This document shows, one piece after another, positions 14,901 to 22,794 of a stretch of 64,000 nt of DNA (position 1 is its first letter; each line of letters begins with the position of its first letter). Origin of the DNA: Strongylocentrotus purpuratus. Its lineage: Eukaryota > Echinodermata > Echinoidea > Camarodonta > Strongylocentrotidae. Below the pieces are notes generated by a model, which did no database searches, was not told the DNA's origin, and was given only the letters and a program-made list of their open reading frames with translations. Both the position numbers and the translations under genes were made by a program. The stretch spans positions 33,942,280 through 34,006,279 of the forward strand of contig NW_022145603.1 in assembly GCF_000002235.5 (NCBI RefSeq). The letters are read 5' to 3'.

Positions 14901-15145
14901 GGGGGTCAATAACTCTGTCCTTGGTTGACCAGAACATTGACCCGGAGTTGAAACAGAAGAACATCACCGAAAGGTTGGTAGCGAAGAGTAACCTGGACGC
15001 TTTCAAAAAACCCAAAACGGCTCGAAATCATAAAGGATTCGGCTACATGGAGTTTGCTTCGATCGAATCCCTGGAAAAGGAAGGATTGTTCATCAAAGAC
15101 AATACCATCTTAATCAAAGTGGAGGTCCACCCACAGTCTAATTAG
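1394..15145 (+). CDS. TRAF6: TRAF6-like TNF receptor-associated factor (3' five coding exons, gene level)
   Basis: Five exons (1394-1445, 10874-10972, 11783-11944, 13535-13684, 14168-15145) join in frame with consensus AG/GT borders and encode 479 residues plus one split codon. Order: end of the RING region, five TRAF-type zinc fingers, coiled coil, MATH domain. The RING core (CPIC motif) is not found in the window, so the 5' exons lie upstream. TRAF6 is a cytosolic RING E3 ligase and adaptor that makes K63-linked ubiquitin chains downstream of Toll/IL-1 and some TNF receptors (established for the family). The MATH domain resembles TRAF6 more than TRAF2: HSEGFYTG, ISLFVHFMQG, WPFRG and KGFGY all have direct TRAF6 counterparts. 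The Arg of CVR and the Phe and Tyr of GFGY match human residues R392, F471 and Y473, which bind the receptor PxExx-acidic/aromatic peptide. The exons look intact. Intron 1 is about 9.4 kb; the others are 0.5-1.9 kb. Confidence 0.9.
1578..1835 (-). mobile_element. tRNA-derived SINE, minus strand
   Basis: Read on the minus strand it has a decayed tRNA-like head (about 1790-1835), a body with gtcctttggcaagacattg, and a 3' end gagcgctatacaagaaccc plus a TTA-rich tail. The same 3' end recurs at 13985-14022 and 17255-17345. Confidence 0.65.
2166..2335. mobile_element. 170-bp MITE with CAGTGGAACC termini
   Basis: Both ends carry TACAGTGGAACCT in inverted orientation, with TA at the outside that may be the target duplication. 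A second copy, interrupted by another MITE, lies at 43895-44594. The TA target suggests a Tc1/mariner-type mobiliser; this is inference. Confidence 0.75.
2684..2955. mobile_element. Hairpin MITE with roughly 90-bp arms
   Basis: The left arm (2700-2776) is the inverted complement of 2860-2937. The arms share the 16-bp ttgctgtggtagacaa, while the loop carries cacaggtgaatatgc. No coding capacity. Superfamily unknown. Confidence 0.8.
3247..3280. repeat. Poly-C and (CT)n tract
   Basis: A C run is followed by about fifteen CT dinucleotides, directly beside the TTAA MITE that starts at 3279. Confidence 0.9.
3279..3826. mobile_element. 548-bp TTAA-flanked MITE, copy 1
   Basis: TTAA at both ends encloses long inverted repeats of roughly 175 bp running inward from AGGGGAAGTCCA / TGGACTTTCCCT. 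It is nearly identical and exactly equal in length to the copy at 20879-21426. Short reading frames inside are shadows of the inverted repeat. TTAA targets point to Kolobok or piggyBac mobilisation; the AG...CT ends fit Kolobok better. Confidence 0.88.
3830..5190. other. Intron DNA without recognised features
   Basis: AT-rich intron sequence with a short A/G-rich run near 4225-4245. A 203-codon minus-strand frame at 4451-5062 has no recognisable domain and is judged fortuitous. Confidence 0.45.
5198..6103. mobile_element. 906-bp non-autonomous DNA transposon with GGCCCGTATTCTGA ends
   Basis: The 5' GGCCCGTATTCTGA is mirrored by TCAGAATACGGGCC at the 3' end. Both arms are packed with direct and inverted copies of words such as gtcgtgtctaac and aaacaactgttta. 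The core (about 5400-5880) is CpG-rich and carries no coding frame. The target duplication is unclear. Confidence 0.8.
6110..6590. other. Intron DNA, nothing recognised
   Basis: AT-rich intron sequence with no homology or structure that I can support. Confidence 0.4.
6594..6858. repeat. GA/GACA microsatellite
   Basis: An almost uninterrupted purine run of gaga, gacagaca and gagac words. It produces low-complexity Arg/Glu and Leu/Ser reading frames that are not genes. Confidence 0.92.
7478..7974. mobile_element. 497-bp TTAA-flanked MITE
   Basis: TTAA then AGGTATTACAAAGTTTTGG at the left is mirrored by the reverse complement (ccaaaactttgtattacct) before TTAA at the right. No coding capacity. 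Confidence 0.8.
7975..8870. other. Intron DNA, nothing recognised
   Basis: No gene or repeat supported. Confidence 0.4.
8884..9018. repeat. Poly-C, poly-A and AAATAA-rich low-complexity tract
   Basis: About 19 C residues are followed by A runs and repeated taaataaataa words. Confidence 0.9.
9039..9243 (+). mobile_element. About 200-bp TTAA-flanked MITE family, copy 1
   Basis: Shares the internal words gggattagacc, acaggtgg, tatctcat and gggggaccaac with four other copies in this window. TTAA borders both ends, although the left terminus has diverged (aaggcaggcttta). Confidence 0.8.
9250..9660. other. Intron DNA, nothing recognised
   Basis: A 63-codon minus-strand frame at 9490-9681 overlaps the next MITE and shows no family signature. 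Confidence 0.35.
9665..9865 (+). mobile_element. About 200-bp TTAA-flanked MITE family, copy 2
   Basis: TTAA-AGCCTGTCTGCACTAG at the left and tagtgcagtcccgct-TTAA at the right form the clearest inverted ends of this family. Confidence 0.87.
10262..10375 (-). mobile_element. LINE reverse-transcriptase C-terminal fragment
   Basis: The minus-strand frame reads ATKVWNDLP, then about 20 residues, then KKLLKTHL. This matches the C-terminal signature of CR1/jockey-type LINE reverse transcriptases (VWNxLP ... FKKxLKTHL). Its upstream part has become a 45-bp tandem repeat. Family-level call only. Confidence 0.5.
10351..10562. repeat. 45-bp minisatellite, about 4.7 copies
   Basis: Units start at 10351, 10396, 10441, 10486 and 10531, each near identical. 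Because 45 is a multiple of three, both strands stay open: the minus strand repeats WNGHPCSFLVAATKV and the plus strand repeats DDHSRPLWQPLGMNT. Confidence 0.93.
10598..10800 (+). mobile_element. tRNA-derived SINE, plus strand
   Basis: The head is a tRNA-like sequence with box A (tagctcagtcggtagagc), an anticodon loop like tRNA-Thr(TGT) and box B (gggttcaaaacc). A typical deuterostome SINE body follows (ccctttggtaaggcattaat, gtccctcggagaggacctta). No standalone tRNA 3' end, so not a tRNA gene. Confidence 0.82.
10874..10972 (+). CDS. TRAF6: TRAF6 exon: zinc finger 1 start
   Basis: Thirty-three codons in phase 0, from acceptor tatatag to donor gag/gtaaga. It starts MFPD and contains RREIL, the counterpart of LFPDNFAKREIL in vertebrate TRAF6. 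CPYQDC gives the first Cys pair of zinc finger 1, whose His and last Cys lie in the next exon. Confidence 0.85.
10983..11232 (-). mobile_element. tRNA-derived SINE, minus strand
   Basis: On the minus strand the head has box A (tggctcagtggttagagca) and box B (gggttcgaacccc) around a CAT-like anticodon. The body ends in ctaccctgggtaaataaaac and a TTA-repeat tail. It lies in the TRAF6 intron just after the exon ending at 10972. Confidence 0.82.
11783..11944 (+). CDS. TRAF6: TRAF6 exon: zinc fingers 1-3
   Basis: Fifty-four codons in phase 0, from acceptor gattttcag to donor gag/gtaaat. HKESC closes finger 1, CPNQC with HVEKEC forms finger 2, and CQYC opens finger 3. A 0.5-kb inverted-repeat element starts only about 11 bases after the donor. 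Confidence 0.87.
11956..12476. mobile_element. 521-bp inverted-repeat element with GTGTCCACACACAA ends
   Basis: The left end gtgtccacacacaaa is mirrored by tttgtgtgtggacac at the right. The left arm carries three spaced copies of tgtccacacac with ataaagaatcatc between. Both halves hold cgaaac/ataacgaaacg words in inverted orientation. It starts about 11 bases after a TRAF6 splice donor. Confidence 0.8.
12541..12726 (-). mobile_element. About 200-bp TTAA-flanked MITE family, copy 3 (inverted)
   Basis: Same family as 9665-9865 but in reverse. Its right-hand TTAA is shared with the next copy. Confidence 0.85.
12723..12914 (+). mobile_element. About 200-bp TTAA-flanked MITE family, copy 4
   Basis: Abuts copy 3 with one shared TTAA at 12723-12726. 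Internal words match the family (tggccaagaggattaga, caggtggttatctcat, gggggaccaac). Confidence 0.85.
13020..13120. repeat. (ATA/ATG)n microsatellite
   Basis: Continuous aataatgataa-type words; encodes only Ile/Met strings. Confidence 0.9.
13535..13684 (+). CDS. TRAF6: TRAF6 exon: zinc fingers 3-5
   Basis: Fifty codons in phase 0, from acceptor ctcaacag to donor agg/gtaaga. HHAEC closes finger 3, CEYC with HQHDC forms finger 4, and CQFASFGC opens finger 5, matching CTFSTFGC in vertebrate TRAF6. The His ligands of finger 5 fall in the last exon. Confidence 0.88.
13695..13980. repeat. Degenerate G-rich minisatellite
   Basis: Repeated variants of gggtgcaatcaggtgca and gggtgtaa through most of the last TRAF6 intron. 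The period varies, so this is a diverged tandem repeat. Confidence 0.6.
13985..14022 (-). mobile_element. SINE 3'-end remnant
   Basis: The 3' end gagcgctatacaagaaccc plus a TTA tail, shared with 1578-1835 and 17255-17345. Confidence 0.6.
14168..15145 (+). CDS. TRAF6: TRAF6 last exon: finger 5 end, coiled coil and MATH domain
   Basis: The acceptor is ttaattgcag, followed by 325 codons in phase 0 and a TAG at 15143-15145. His residues in IHVSQSMEAH complete finger 5. A variable linker follows, then a heptad-rich coiled coil (about 14488-14670) that in TRAFs drives trimer formation. The MATH/TRAF-C domain runs from NGIFVW (about 14671) to IKVEV (about 15130). The reading frame is open a few codons upstream of the acceptor, but the splice site and homology set the true start at 14168. 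Confidence 0.93.
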   Translation, partial: LPKERMAIHVSQSMEAHLQLMAIHFQNQQTQLPRTTSYPGTSWRMGATYDSQMSEFATAAGGKITDVHEHGARKLDPEQLVRTQIGPSNYVTSPSVMPSFGSGAFDPMDQFRALRITVKELQEKEVWMRQKVIELESKAARKDSEIATLRNEVHSLQEETKDLREHVANGIFVWRLRKYSELRVSAERGEAMVRHSEGFYTGSCGYRLCVRVNINKSETRKVLYISLFVHFMQGKYDSSLEWPFRGSITLSLVDQNIDPELKQKNITERLVAKSNLDAFKKPKTARNHKGFGYMEFASIESLEKEGLFIKDNTILIKVEVHPQSN

Positions 15146-16280
15146 TTTAGAAAGCATCACAGTTTCATTTTTGAATCCCCTTTCACATATGACGCAGTAT
15201 GAACCACTGTAGCAAAATGAAAGGCCATGAGCGCAGCACACGTCACCATTCGGTACACCGGTATCGTTAGCTGCTTCCAAAAAGGCAATACGAGCTATGT
15301 ATTGTCAATGGCAGTAGTTGCCTTCTTGGGAGCAGCCAAACAGAGTACTTGTTGGGGCTTTTGTCACATGCATCAGTTTGTCTCTCTTCACCTCTGCTTG
15401 CAGTGCATTTAAAAGTAAATAATTTTGCCACAGTGTTTTCTTGAAAGTGGTTTAGTGCATCATATGTAAGCAGGGCCCCATTTCACGAAACTTGTCATCA
15501 GTGACAAATGACAGTTTTTGTTATAAGCTAGTGAAATCCTTGCTTCTGATTGGTTATCAGCAGATTTGTCACTGTTTTTTGTCATTTGTCATTGAAAAAA
15601 AAGGCTTTGTGAAACGGGTCCCAAGGTTCTTCGATTGTTCAGAGTCAGGAGGGCATTAACTCTGTATTAAAGAATATGAGTTAACCCCCTTCTGGTGCCA
15701 CACAGAGGATGATTTGTATGCATTTCAATAGTTTAATTATATCTTTGTATTGACGCCCATCATGTAATGATCAAGTCTAATCATATTTTATTCCATGCTT
15801 GATACAAATAGAATTGATATTTTATACCGGTACCAAATAATTCAACCTATTAATATAAAATGAAATTTGATTGCTGTATGGTACATGTAGACATAGTACC
15901 TTCATAGATGGTTCTGTCAAATAATTCCATTTCTTTTGTTTATATGTTTATTTTTCTATTTAATGATATTTAAACCATGGCATTCATAAGCAGTACTGGT
16001 TAGGTTTAAGTCATTACAGACTTTTCAAACCCCAAAACACACATGATACAGGTTTGATATATCAAATCTATCTATCTATCTATCTATCTATCAAGGTATA
16101 TTCTCCCAGTTCGGAGGTTGATTGCAACATGTTTCCACCCATCTCTGTTTTCTGCCATCCTAGTACATGCTTGCAGTGTCATTCCACTCCATGTCTTAAT
16201 GTCTCCCCTAGTTGGTTCCTTGTTTCCCTCTTGGTCTGCTATCTTCTACTTTTCCGTCCAATAAATCTTTCAAGAAACTG
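15146..16280 (+). other. Probable TRAF6 3' UTR
   Basis: AT-rich, with no supported reading frame. A candidate polyadenylation signal AATAAA lies at 16260-16265. The UTR contains a 150-bp inverted-repeat element (15473-15622) and a (TATC)n tract (about 16066-16093). The true 3' end is not determined; other AT-rich signals are possible. Confidence 0.4.
15473..15622. mobile_element. 150-bp MITE in the TRAF6 3' UTR
   Basis: The left end ggccccatttcacgaaac is mirrored imperfectly by gtgaaacgggtccc. Inside, tgtcatcagtgacaaatgac and gtcactgttttttgtcat are further inverted words. Confidence 0.7.
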
Positions 16281-16683
16281 ATTTCTTTTTATGTAGCCAA
16301 AGTATTCTGCCTTTAATAATATAATCTTTAAAACAGTTTGGTCTCAAATAAGCTGTTCACTCATACATGTAGGTCCGGAGCATATAAGTTTATATTTTAT
16401 TTACATAACCATTATAACGTTAATTGTGAATATTTAGACAAATTTCTGTAATGGTTTTGATTAAATTAATCCTGTAAACTAATTGTACATTTACTAAATT
16501 GCAATAACATGTAAAAAGGGCTATCATGTTCATGATTTAACAATATAGATTTAAGTAATAAAAAAGAGTATTAATCTGTATTATAAATGATGCAATGAGC
16601 AGATCTCTTCAATGGGCCAGGCATTGATGGAGCTGTGGAACCATGGAAGTGAAATTAGTTTTATGAGGTGGATGAAATGGGAA

Positions 16684-17084
16684 TTAAAGGTGTAGACCAG
16701 TTTTGGAAACGCCCCCCTCTCAAAATATAAAATGGAAGCTCTTATTACCAATCATGTGAAAGAATATGTTTTGACTAATACGTGATGATACAAATTTTGC
16801 CGGAAAACCGCCTACTAATTGATATATTTGGTAAATCATATATCTATCAGGACCGAATAGATATCGTGCACGTGTCGCATAGTCCCATATGAATTATACA
16901 TCTCGCTGTGTACAGTGCTTGTAACTTTACCAAGACTGGGCCAAATTTCTTATCATTTTCATGATTCCAGAACCTTGCAATACACACCAATACTTATATG
17001 CTAGATGATCTACCTTTACTGATCGATTCCACATCGTTTCTTTTACAATGAAACGGCGTGACCAGAAGTGGTCTTTACCTTTAA
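16684..17084. mobile_element. TTAA-flanked MITE with empty site in block B
   Basis: Ends are TTAA-AGGTGTAGACCAG and GGTCTTTACCT-TTAA. Block B at about 30383-30392 reads gaattaacaagg without the element, which fixes the borders and the 4-bp target duplication. A fragment of the same family opens the window. Confidence 0.93.
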
Positions 17085-17254
17085 CAAGGCCACTGATTTA
17101 GGAGGGTGTGTGTGTGTGTGTGGGAGGGGGGGGGGGCGTCCTATCATCATCTTTTTGCATTCCTTTCTCCCTCTTCCCCTCTCATTGACATGATTTGATT
17201 AAAGGATTAGAGAGCTGGAAATGTAATGATTTACAAAGTTAGCTATGAGTGGAT

Positions 17255-17345
17255 TGTAAGCCAGGGTAATAATCGGGAGCGCCAGGAGGGTCAAATCTGA
17301 CTGACATGAGCGCTATACAAGAACCCACTATTATTATTATTATTA
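17255..17345 (+). mobile_element. SINE 3'-end fragment
   Basis: Contains ctgacatgagcgctatacaa and a (TTA)n tail; absent from the same place in block B, so it inserted after the duplication or was lost there. Confidence 0.65.
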
Positions 17346-17597
17346 TTGTAACATTGTTAATTTCTAAACAAAGTTAGTCAATGGATGATTGAGGCACTCT
17401 TTAAAAAAAAATTTGAAGTAAGTCTGGGCATTTCTTTGTTTTTATATATTGCAGAATACTAGGTAAAGGGAATAGTATATTTTTTGTAAAGTTTGTTTGA
17501 AATGATAATTATGTGTAACATATATTAATTATTAACTCATTTAAAATTACTATTGAACCTTTTGACATTCATATTTTAAATCAGTTTAAATTGTTAA

Positions 17598-17672
17598 CAG
17601 TAATAATAATATATTGCTTTCATATAGCGCTTAATACATCAAATATGTCTCTAAGCACTTTACAAATATATT
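17598..17672 (+). mobile_element. SINE-like remnant
   Basis: The words atatagcgcttaatac and ctaagcactttacaaa after an ATA run resemble the conserved tail of invertebrate SINEs. Weak evidence. Confidence 0.4.
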
Positions 17673-17953
17673 ATTCAACTCAATAATATTATTCAATTCA
17701 AGGTCTTGTGACTCTCTCATGATTCCTCATTCGGTTTGATTTTTTTCTTGTTTTAAACTCTGATTGGTTACTTTAAAAAAACTATCAGGCTTTTCCCATT
17801 TTTATCCTACTTCATTTTAATAAACCCATTATCCACTGGAACCGAGTGGTCCCTGTTGAACTCAGTAGTTAATGAGTTGATATTTTATCTACTTGTCATA
17901 GTACAGAGGAACTTCTGCGAAGAAAAGTAATTCAAGGATTCAGAAATGTTATT

Positions 17954-18086
17954 AGGGACTTTTAGATTGGCCCGTCGACATAGTGGACTGCTATGTGTGA
18001 CGTCCTTTTAAGGCACTACCAGTGCCTTATATGGACGTCACACGTATAGCAGTCCACTATGTCGACATACAACTCTAAAAGTCCCT
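17954..18086. mobile_element. 133-bp near-perfect hairpin MITE
   Basis: Arms agggacttttag / ctaaaagtccct run inward through cgacatagtggactgctat to a tiny loop near 18020. Not present in block B. Confidence 0.85.
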
Positions 18087-18203
18087 ATTATCCACTATCA
18101 TGGGAGCCTGGCAAGTTTGGTTGATTGTTCTAGTGCACAAGTAGGCCTATGTGAAAGAAAAATATTATATGAACCTGATATTATTACGAGAATATTTTGT
18201 CTG

Positions 18204-18399
18204 TTAAAGCTCCTCTGCACTAGTGTGGCATGGAGGGATTAGACCTCCCTGCAAGGTCACTGACAGGTGGTTATCTCATCAAATCAGCTGTCAATTAACA
18301 TAAGAAAAAGGGGACCATGGGGGATCAACGCGTACCGCTTAGGCATTGTTGGTTGTATAGAGGGCGCAAGGAGCTATAAATAGTGCAGTGGGGCTTTAA
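18204..18399 (+). mobile_element. About 200-bp TTAA-flanked MITE family, copy 5
   Basis: TTAA borders and the family words gggattagacctccctgca, gacaggtggttatctcatc and catgggggatcaac. Confidence 0.87.
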
Positions 18400-18709
18400 G
18401 ACCCAGAAGGTGTTATTCCTTTCTAGATGTCAGCAGGCAATGGGTTCATTCTGTTTCGTACTTCTCACCTGTATTCATATTATTTTGTTACTGTTTTCAT
18501 ATAATTCCTATCATATCAGTGTGTATGAATGTTATATCAATTTAGGACGTACTGTTTGTCTATAAAATTGATCTATATATTTGTCATTCAAGACAAAATA
18601 TGACTCGTTTCAGTTTGAAATAATAGAAGGACTAAAATTTGTTATTATTTGTATATTACTATGTTACTGGATTTTTGTTGAATTATATTGGCTAATGGCT
18701 ATAAGTTGA

Positions 18710-19012
18710 TTAAAGGTACTGTTTACAATTTTGGGATTGAAAATGATAGTGTGTGAGTTGTGCCCAATCAAAAAAAAGGAAAGCTCAAGGCCGATTTATT
18801 TCTTTAAATCTTGAGATTACTCACTTTACACTGGTTTCTTTCTCATAGTCTTTTGTATAAGTGTGCTTGTAAAAAGCACTTTGAAAAAGGTTCAGTGATA
18901 TTGCCTACAAATTGCAGTTTTTTTTACAGAATTTTTCTCAAGATTCTTTTCTTGTCAATAAATATTGGATTGAGTGTGGATAATTGCCCAAAATTCTAAA
19001 CAGTATCTTTCA
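18710..19012. mobile_element. TTAA-type MITE in block A
   Basis: Left end TTAA-AGGTACTGTTTA, right end taaacagtatcttt with a decayed TTAA. The orthologous copy in block B (30946-31248) keeps the right TTAA, so the insertion predates the duplication. Confidence 0.8.
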
Positions 19013-19060
19013 TGGAGGAAGTATTTTTTGAGAAGCACTTTTGTCAGGCTTATTGCTTCA

Positions 19061-19312
19061 TTTGGTCATCGTGTTGGGTCGGGCGGTCGTGCTACCTGTC
19101 ATTTTATGAAAACATGCCCATTTATTCACGAAATGTCTGGGTTAATGTTTGTGAAATAAACCCCTACCATCTACAAATGCCCTGGTCCATTTTACCTGAC
19201 ACTTTGAGAAAACCATATGGCAAATCTATCAAAGGTCGCATGATATAATCCCACATTTGTTTCACAAAAATCTTGTAATGCGACCACCCGACCAGACACA
19301 ATGACCCAGTTA
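19061..19312. mobile_element. Inverted-repeat element with GGTCATCGTGT ends
   Basis: About 30-bp arms: ggtcatcgtgttgggtcggg (left) and its near complement cgaccagacacaatgaccc region (right). Also in block B at about 31300-31535, so older than the duplication. Confidence 0.65.
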
Positions 19313-20639
19313 TTCGAAGTGAGCCCTTTTTCTCGATTTATATACGAGGGATGGTTGTAAATTCTCTTACTATATAAGAACTGAGATTCTATGAGTATAT
19401 ACTGAGTCGTATGGTATGCATGTTGCAAATATCTTACAGTGTAAAATGTACCGGTAATGCATATTGCAACATTTGTAAAGTTACTATGATACAAAAACAT
19501 GGTTGTTTTACCACACATAGTTAATGGAAGACTATGTAGAATAGCTAATCCCAGCAAAGGAATGAAAAACAAACAAAATAATTACGTCATTGGTTCCCTG
19601 TCAATCATGAATTGTGTAGCTTATTTTTTTGGCATTCCATAGACCACATAGTTTTAGGTTTGTTTAAAGCGATGCGCACTGATTTAGTCTGTTATTGTTG
19701 TAACTATAGGAATCTCATCAAAAACCTCTTTTATGCAAAATTAGAAATAATTTGAGCTCTGTCTCCTTTTAAATCATAGAAATAATCTAACATAATCCTA
19801 CCAGGGAGATGAGAGTTTATCTCCCCGATCCTACTAATCAACAATTTCAGTTTAACATGTAAGGTTATATCAGGGAGATGAGAGTTTCCCTGGTTATATT
19901 GGTCATAAATATGTTGCTTCATGAAAAAGAAGTCAATTTTGATCGTTTATAACAAATATTGAAAAAAATCACTAGGTATCTTAAAACATACAATTTAATA
20001 TTCCATTTCTTTATGTGTTCACAAAATGCATCATGAATTAAGATTGTGTAAAAGTTTGATTAATAGAGAAGTTTTTGATTGTCTTGCTTTGTAAGACTAC
20101 AGATTTATATATAACAATGTAGCATCAAAATAAATATAACCATTTGATAGGTTTATAAAGGTAAGCTCACACATAATAAGGAAATATGTGACATTTAAGA
20201 GGTGATTCTTTCTTCATTGATTATCAAGAAATAAGGGATGACATGTCTAACCTATTCTTAGCCCACTCATAGGCCTAGTTCTTAATAATGAAAGTAATTT
20301 GTTAACACATACCATTACAACAAAAAAATGACTGTCAGAGTAAATATCCATCTGGAATGTATGTTTCAGACAATATGAGATATGTGGACCAATTTTATCT
20401 AGTAAACATTTTGTGCTTGTAGATTTCCATGATTAGTGATTCTGTCTTTGTAAAGATTTATGAAAGTAGTGCTAAACTGAGGAGAAGAAAATCAAAATAT
20501 ATTTCCTATAATTTATGAATAACTTTTTTGATTTAGTGATTATGTCGCATTTTTAACTTTCTCGATAAAAAAAGAAAAGAAGATGCATACAGAGAGAGAT
20601 GGGGTCAATGAGATGCAGAATTATTATAGAGTGTAGATA

Positions 20640-20860
20640 GAAAGAGAAAGGAAGAGAGCCAGAGAGAAGGAGGAGGAGAGAGAGAGAGAGAGAGGGGGGG
20701 GGAAGGAGATTACAGATTGTAATAAAATCTGGGGGATGGATAAAATTATGCGAGATCAAGTAACAGCAAAAGTTAGAAATCAACAGTCATGAAGAAAAAA
20801 AATGAAAGGAACAAATGAGACACAGAGAGAGAGAGAGAAAGTGGAAGAAAATTTAAGAGA
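20640..20860. repeat. GA-rich low-complexity tract
   Basis: Repeated gagagaga runs with a G tract, at the 3' end of block A. Blocks B and C have similar but shorter purine runs. Confidence 0.85.
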
Positions 20861-20878
20861 TTGAAAGATATCAATTAT

Positions 20879-21426
20879 TTAAAGGGAAAGTCAACCCTGA
20901 AATTAAGTTAGTTTTAATAGGAGTAGAAAAATGAGAGAAACAAGTCAGTGAAAGTTTGAGCAAATTCCGATTAAAAATAAGGAAGTTAGGATTTTTGAAG
21001 TTGTGATCAATCAAACACAAATTGGCAACTCTATGACGTATCATGCGAGCTCAACTTCCATTTGCTCAGTACTAAAAAAATCTAAAATTTTCATTTTCCC
21101 TCAAGAAAAATTTCAACCATACATGCACCCTAAATATAATAATTGCAAATATGTTTCTATACTCCCCCTGCAAGGAACAAATATATATTCCGTCATCAAT
21201 AACGAAGAAAACATGATTTTATGGAATATTATGCACAAAGCAAATGAAGGAGAGCTCGTATAATAAGTCACAGAGTTGCCAATTTGTATTTGATTGATCA
21301 CAACTTCAATAATTCATAACTTTCTTATTTTCATTCAGAATTTGCTCAAACTTTCACTCACCTGATTTTCTTATTATTCTGCCTCTATCGAAACAAACTT
21401 ATTTTGGGGGTGGACTTTCCCTTTAA
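20879..21426. mobile_element. 548-bp TTAA-flanked MITE, copy 2
   Basis: Same length as and nearly identical to 3279-3826, with TTAA on both sides and long inverted arms. The low divergence suggests recent mobility. Confidence 0.9.
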
Positions 21427-21429
21427 ATA

Positions 21430-21883
21430 AATTGCATCTTTCCTCGCACCACCATAAGCAATTTTACGTTCCTAGTCTTTTGAGGAGTACTAAAATAAGA
21501 AATGCCTTTTATTTTGTAACATTACAAACTGGTAAATGGCGTCATGTTACAGATGACAACAAATAATGTTATGGCTTCTAGTCTAATTTGGCTAAAGATA
21601 ATTGAATTGGAAAAAGAGCCAGCTCTCAGCTGAAATCAGTACAATTTAGTTACAATTTTGTAGCTCATTCATAAAGCCATTTGATTGAGGTTTTAGGGAT
21701 TAGTAAAATAAAAATGGGTTTTACTGAGCAGGATATAATTGTATTATCTACTTCAAATTATAATCCCCTCTTTGTCATTAGCAATTGTGAGCCAATGTGG
21801 ACATGTGGTTCCACTGATCAAGCTGTAAAGTTTACATTATGTAATAATAACAGCCATGTTGCCATTTTCATGACATATAGCCA
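21430..21883. other. Intergenic DNA, nothing recognised
   Basis: AT-rich; a 76-codon frame at 21681-21911 has no domain and runs into the palindrome. Confidence 0.4.
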
Positions 21884-22789
21884 ATATTATACAAATAATG
21901 AATGGTTATGAGTTCAATAGTGCGAATATTTTCATGAGTTGAAAGATTAACATTCTATTCAACGAGGCGTCAGCCGAGTTGAATAGAATTAATGTTAATC
22001 TTTCAACGAATGAAAATATTCGCACCATTGAACGAATGAATAACATTCATTATTTGTTTTATACAACATCGAAGAAGATCTAATAGAACGTCAATCAACA
22101 AATTATGCTTTACTCCTTATAAAAGATAAATTAAAGTTGGATTCAAACCTTCTCGATTACATTCAGATTGCCTTCGCGTCAGATACACGCAGGGATACGC
22201 GCGCGCACGGCAGAGAGGTACGCAGTCTGCATATAACCAAAAATGCACGGCGCATATATAACCAAAAATGCACGACCGTGCAATATACCATCTATTGAAT
22301 ATCATGTGACCAACAATCCTCCAATCAAATGACAGGGATTCACGTAGGTGTTGTATAAAACAATATATACAACACCTACGTGGATCCTTGTCATTTAATT
22401 GGAGGATTGTTGGTCACATGATATTCAATAGATGTTATATTGCACGGTCGTGCATTTTGGTTATAATTATGCAGACTGCGTACCTCTCAGCCGTGCGCAC
22501 GCGTATCCCTGCGTGTATCTGACGCGAAGGCAATCTGAATGTTATCGAGAAGGCTTGACTCTAACTTTAATTTGTTGATTAACGTTCTATTAGATCTTCT
22601 TCGATGTTGTATAAAACAAATAATGAATGTTTTTCATTCGTTCAATAGTGCGAATATTTTCATTCGTTAAAAGATTAACGTTAATTCTATTCAACTCGGC
22701 TGACGCCTCGTTGAATAGAATGTTAATCTTTCAACTCATGAAAATATTCGCACTATTGAACTCATAACCATTCATTATTTGTATAATAT
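21884..22789. mobile_element. 906-bp foldback palindrome
   Basis: The left arm starts atattatacaaataatgaat and the right arm ends with its complement. The arms are near identical over about 450 bp each, with the centre near 22336. Each arm also contains a smaller inverted repeat (ttgaaagattaacattctat against its complement). The flanks on both sides share agccgtgttgccattttcat-type words. Confidence 0.9.
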
Positions 22790-22794
22790 GACAC

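Larger units (their letters stand above)
16400..20878. repeat. Segmental duplication block A
   Basis: Homologous in order to block B (30110-32960) and in its 3' third to block C (43540-45020). It differs by a TTAA MITE at 16684, a SINE piece at 17255, and about 960 bp (17480-18445) absent from B. No coding gene is supported in it. Confidence 0.85.
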
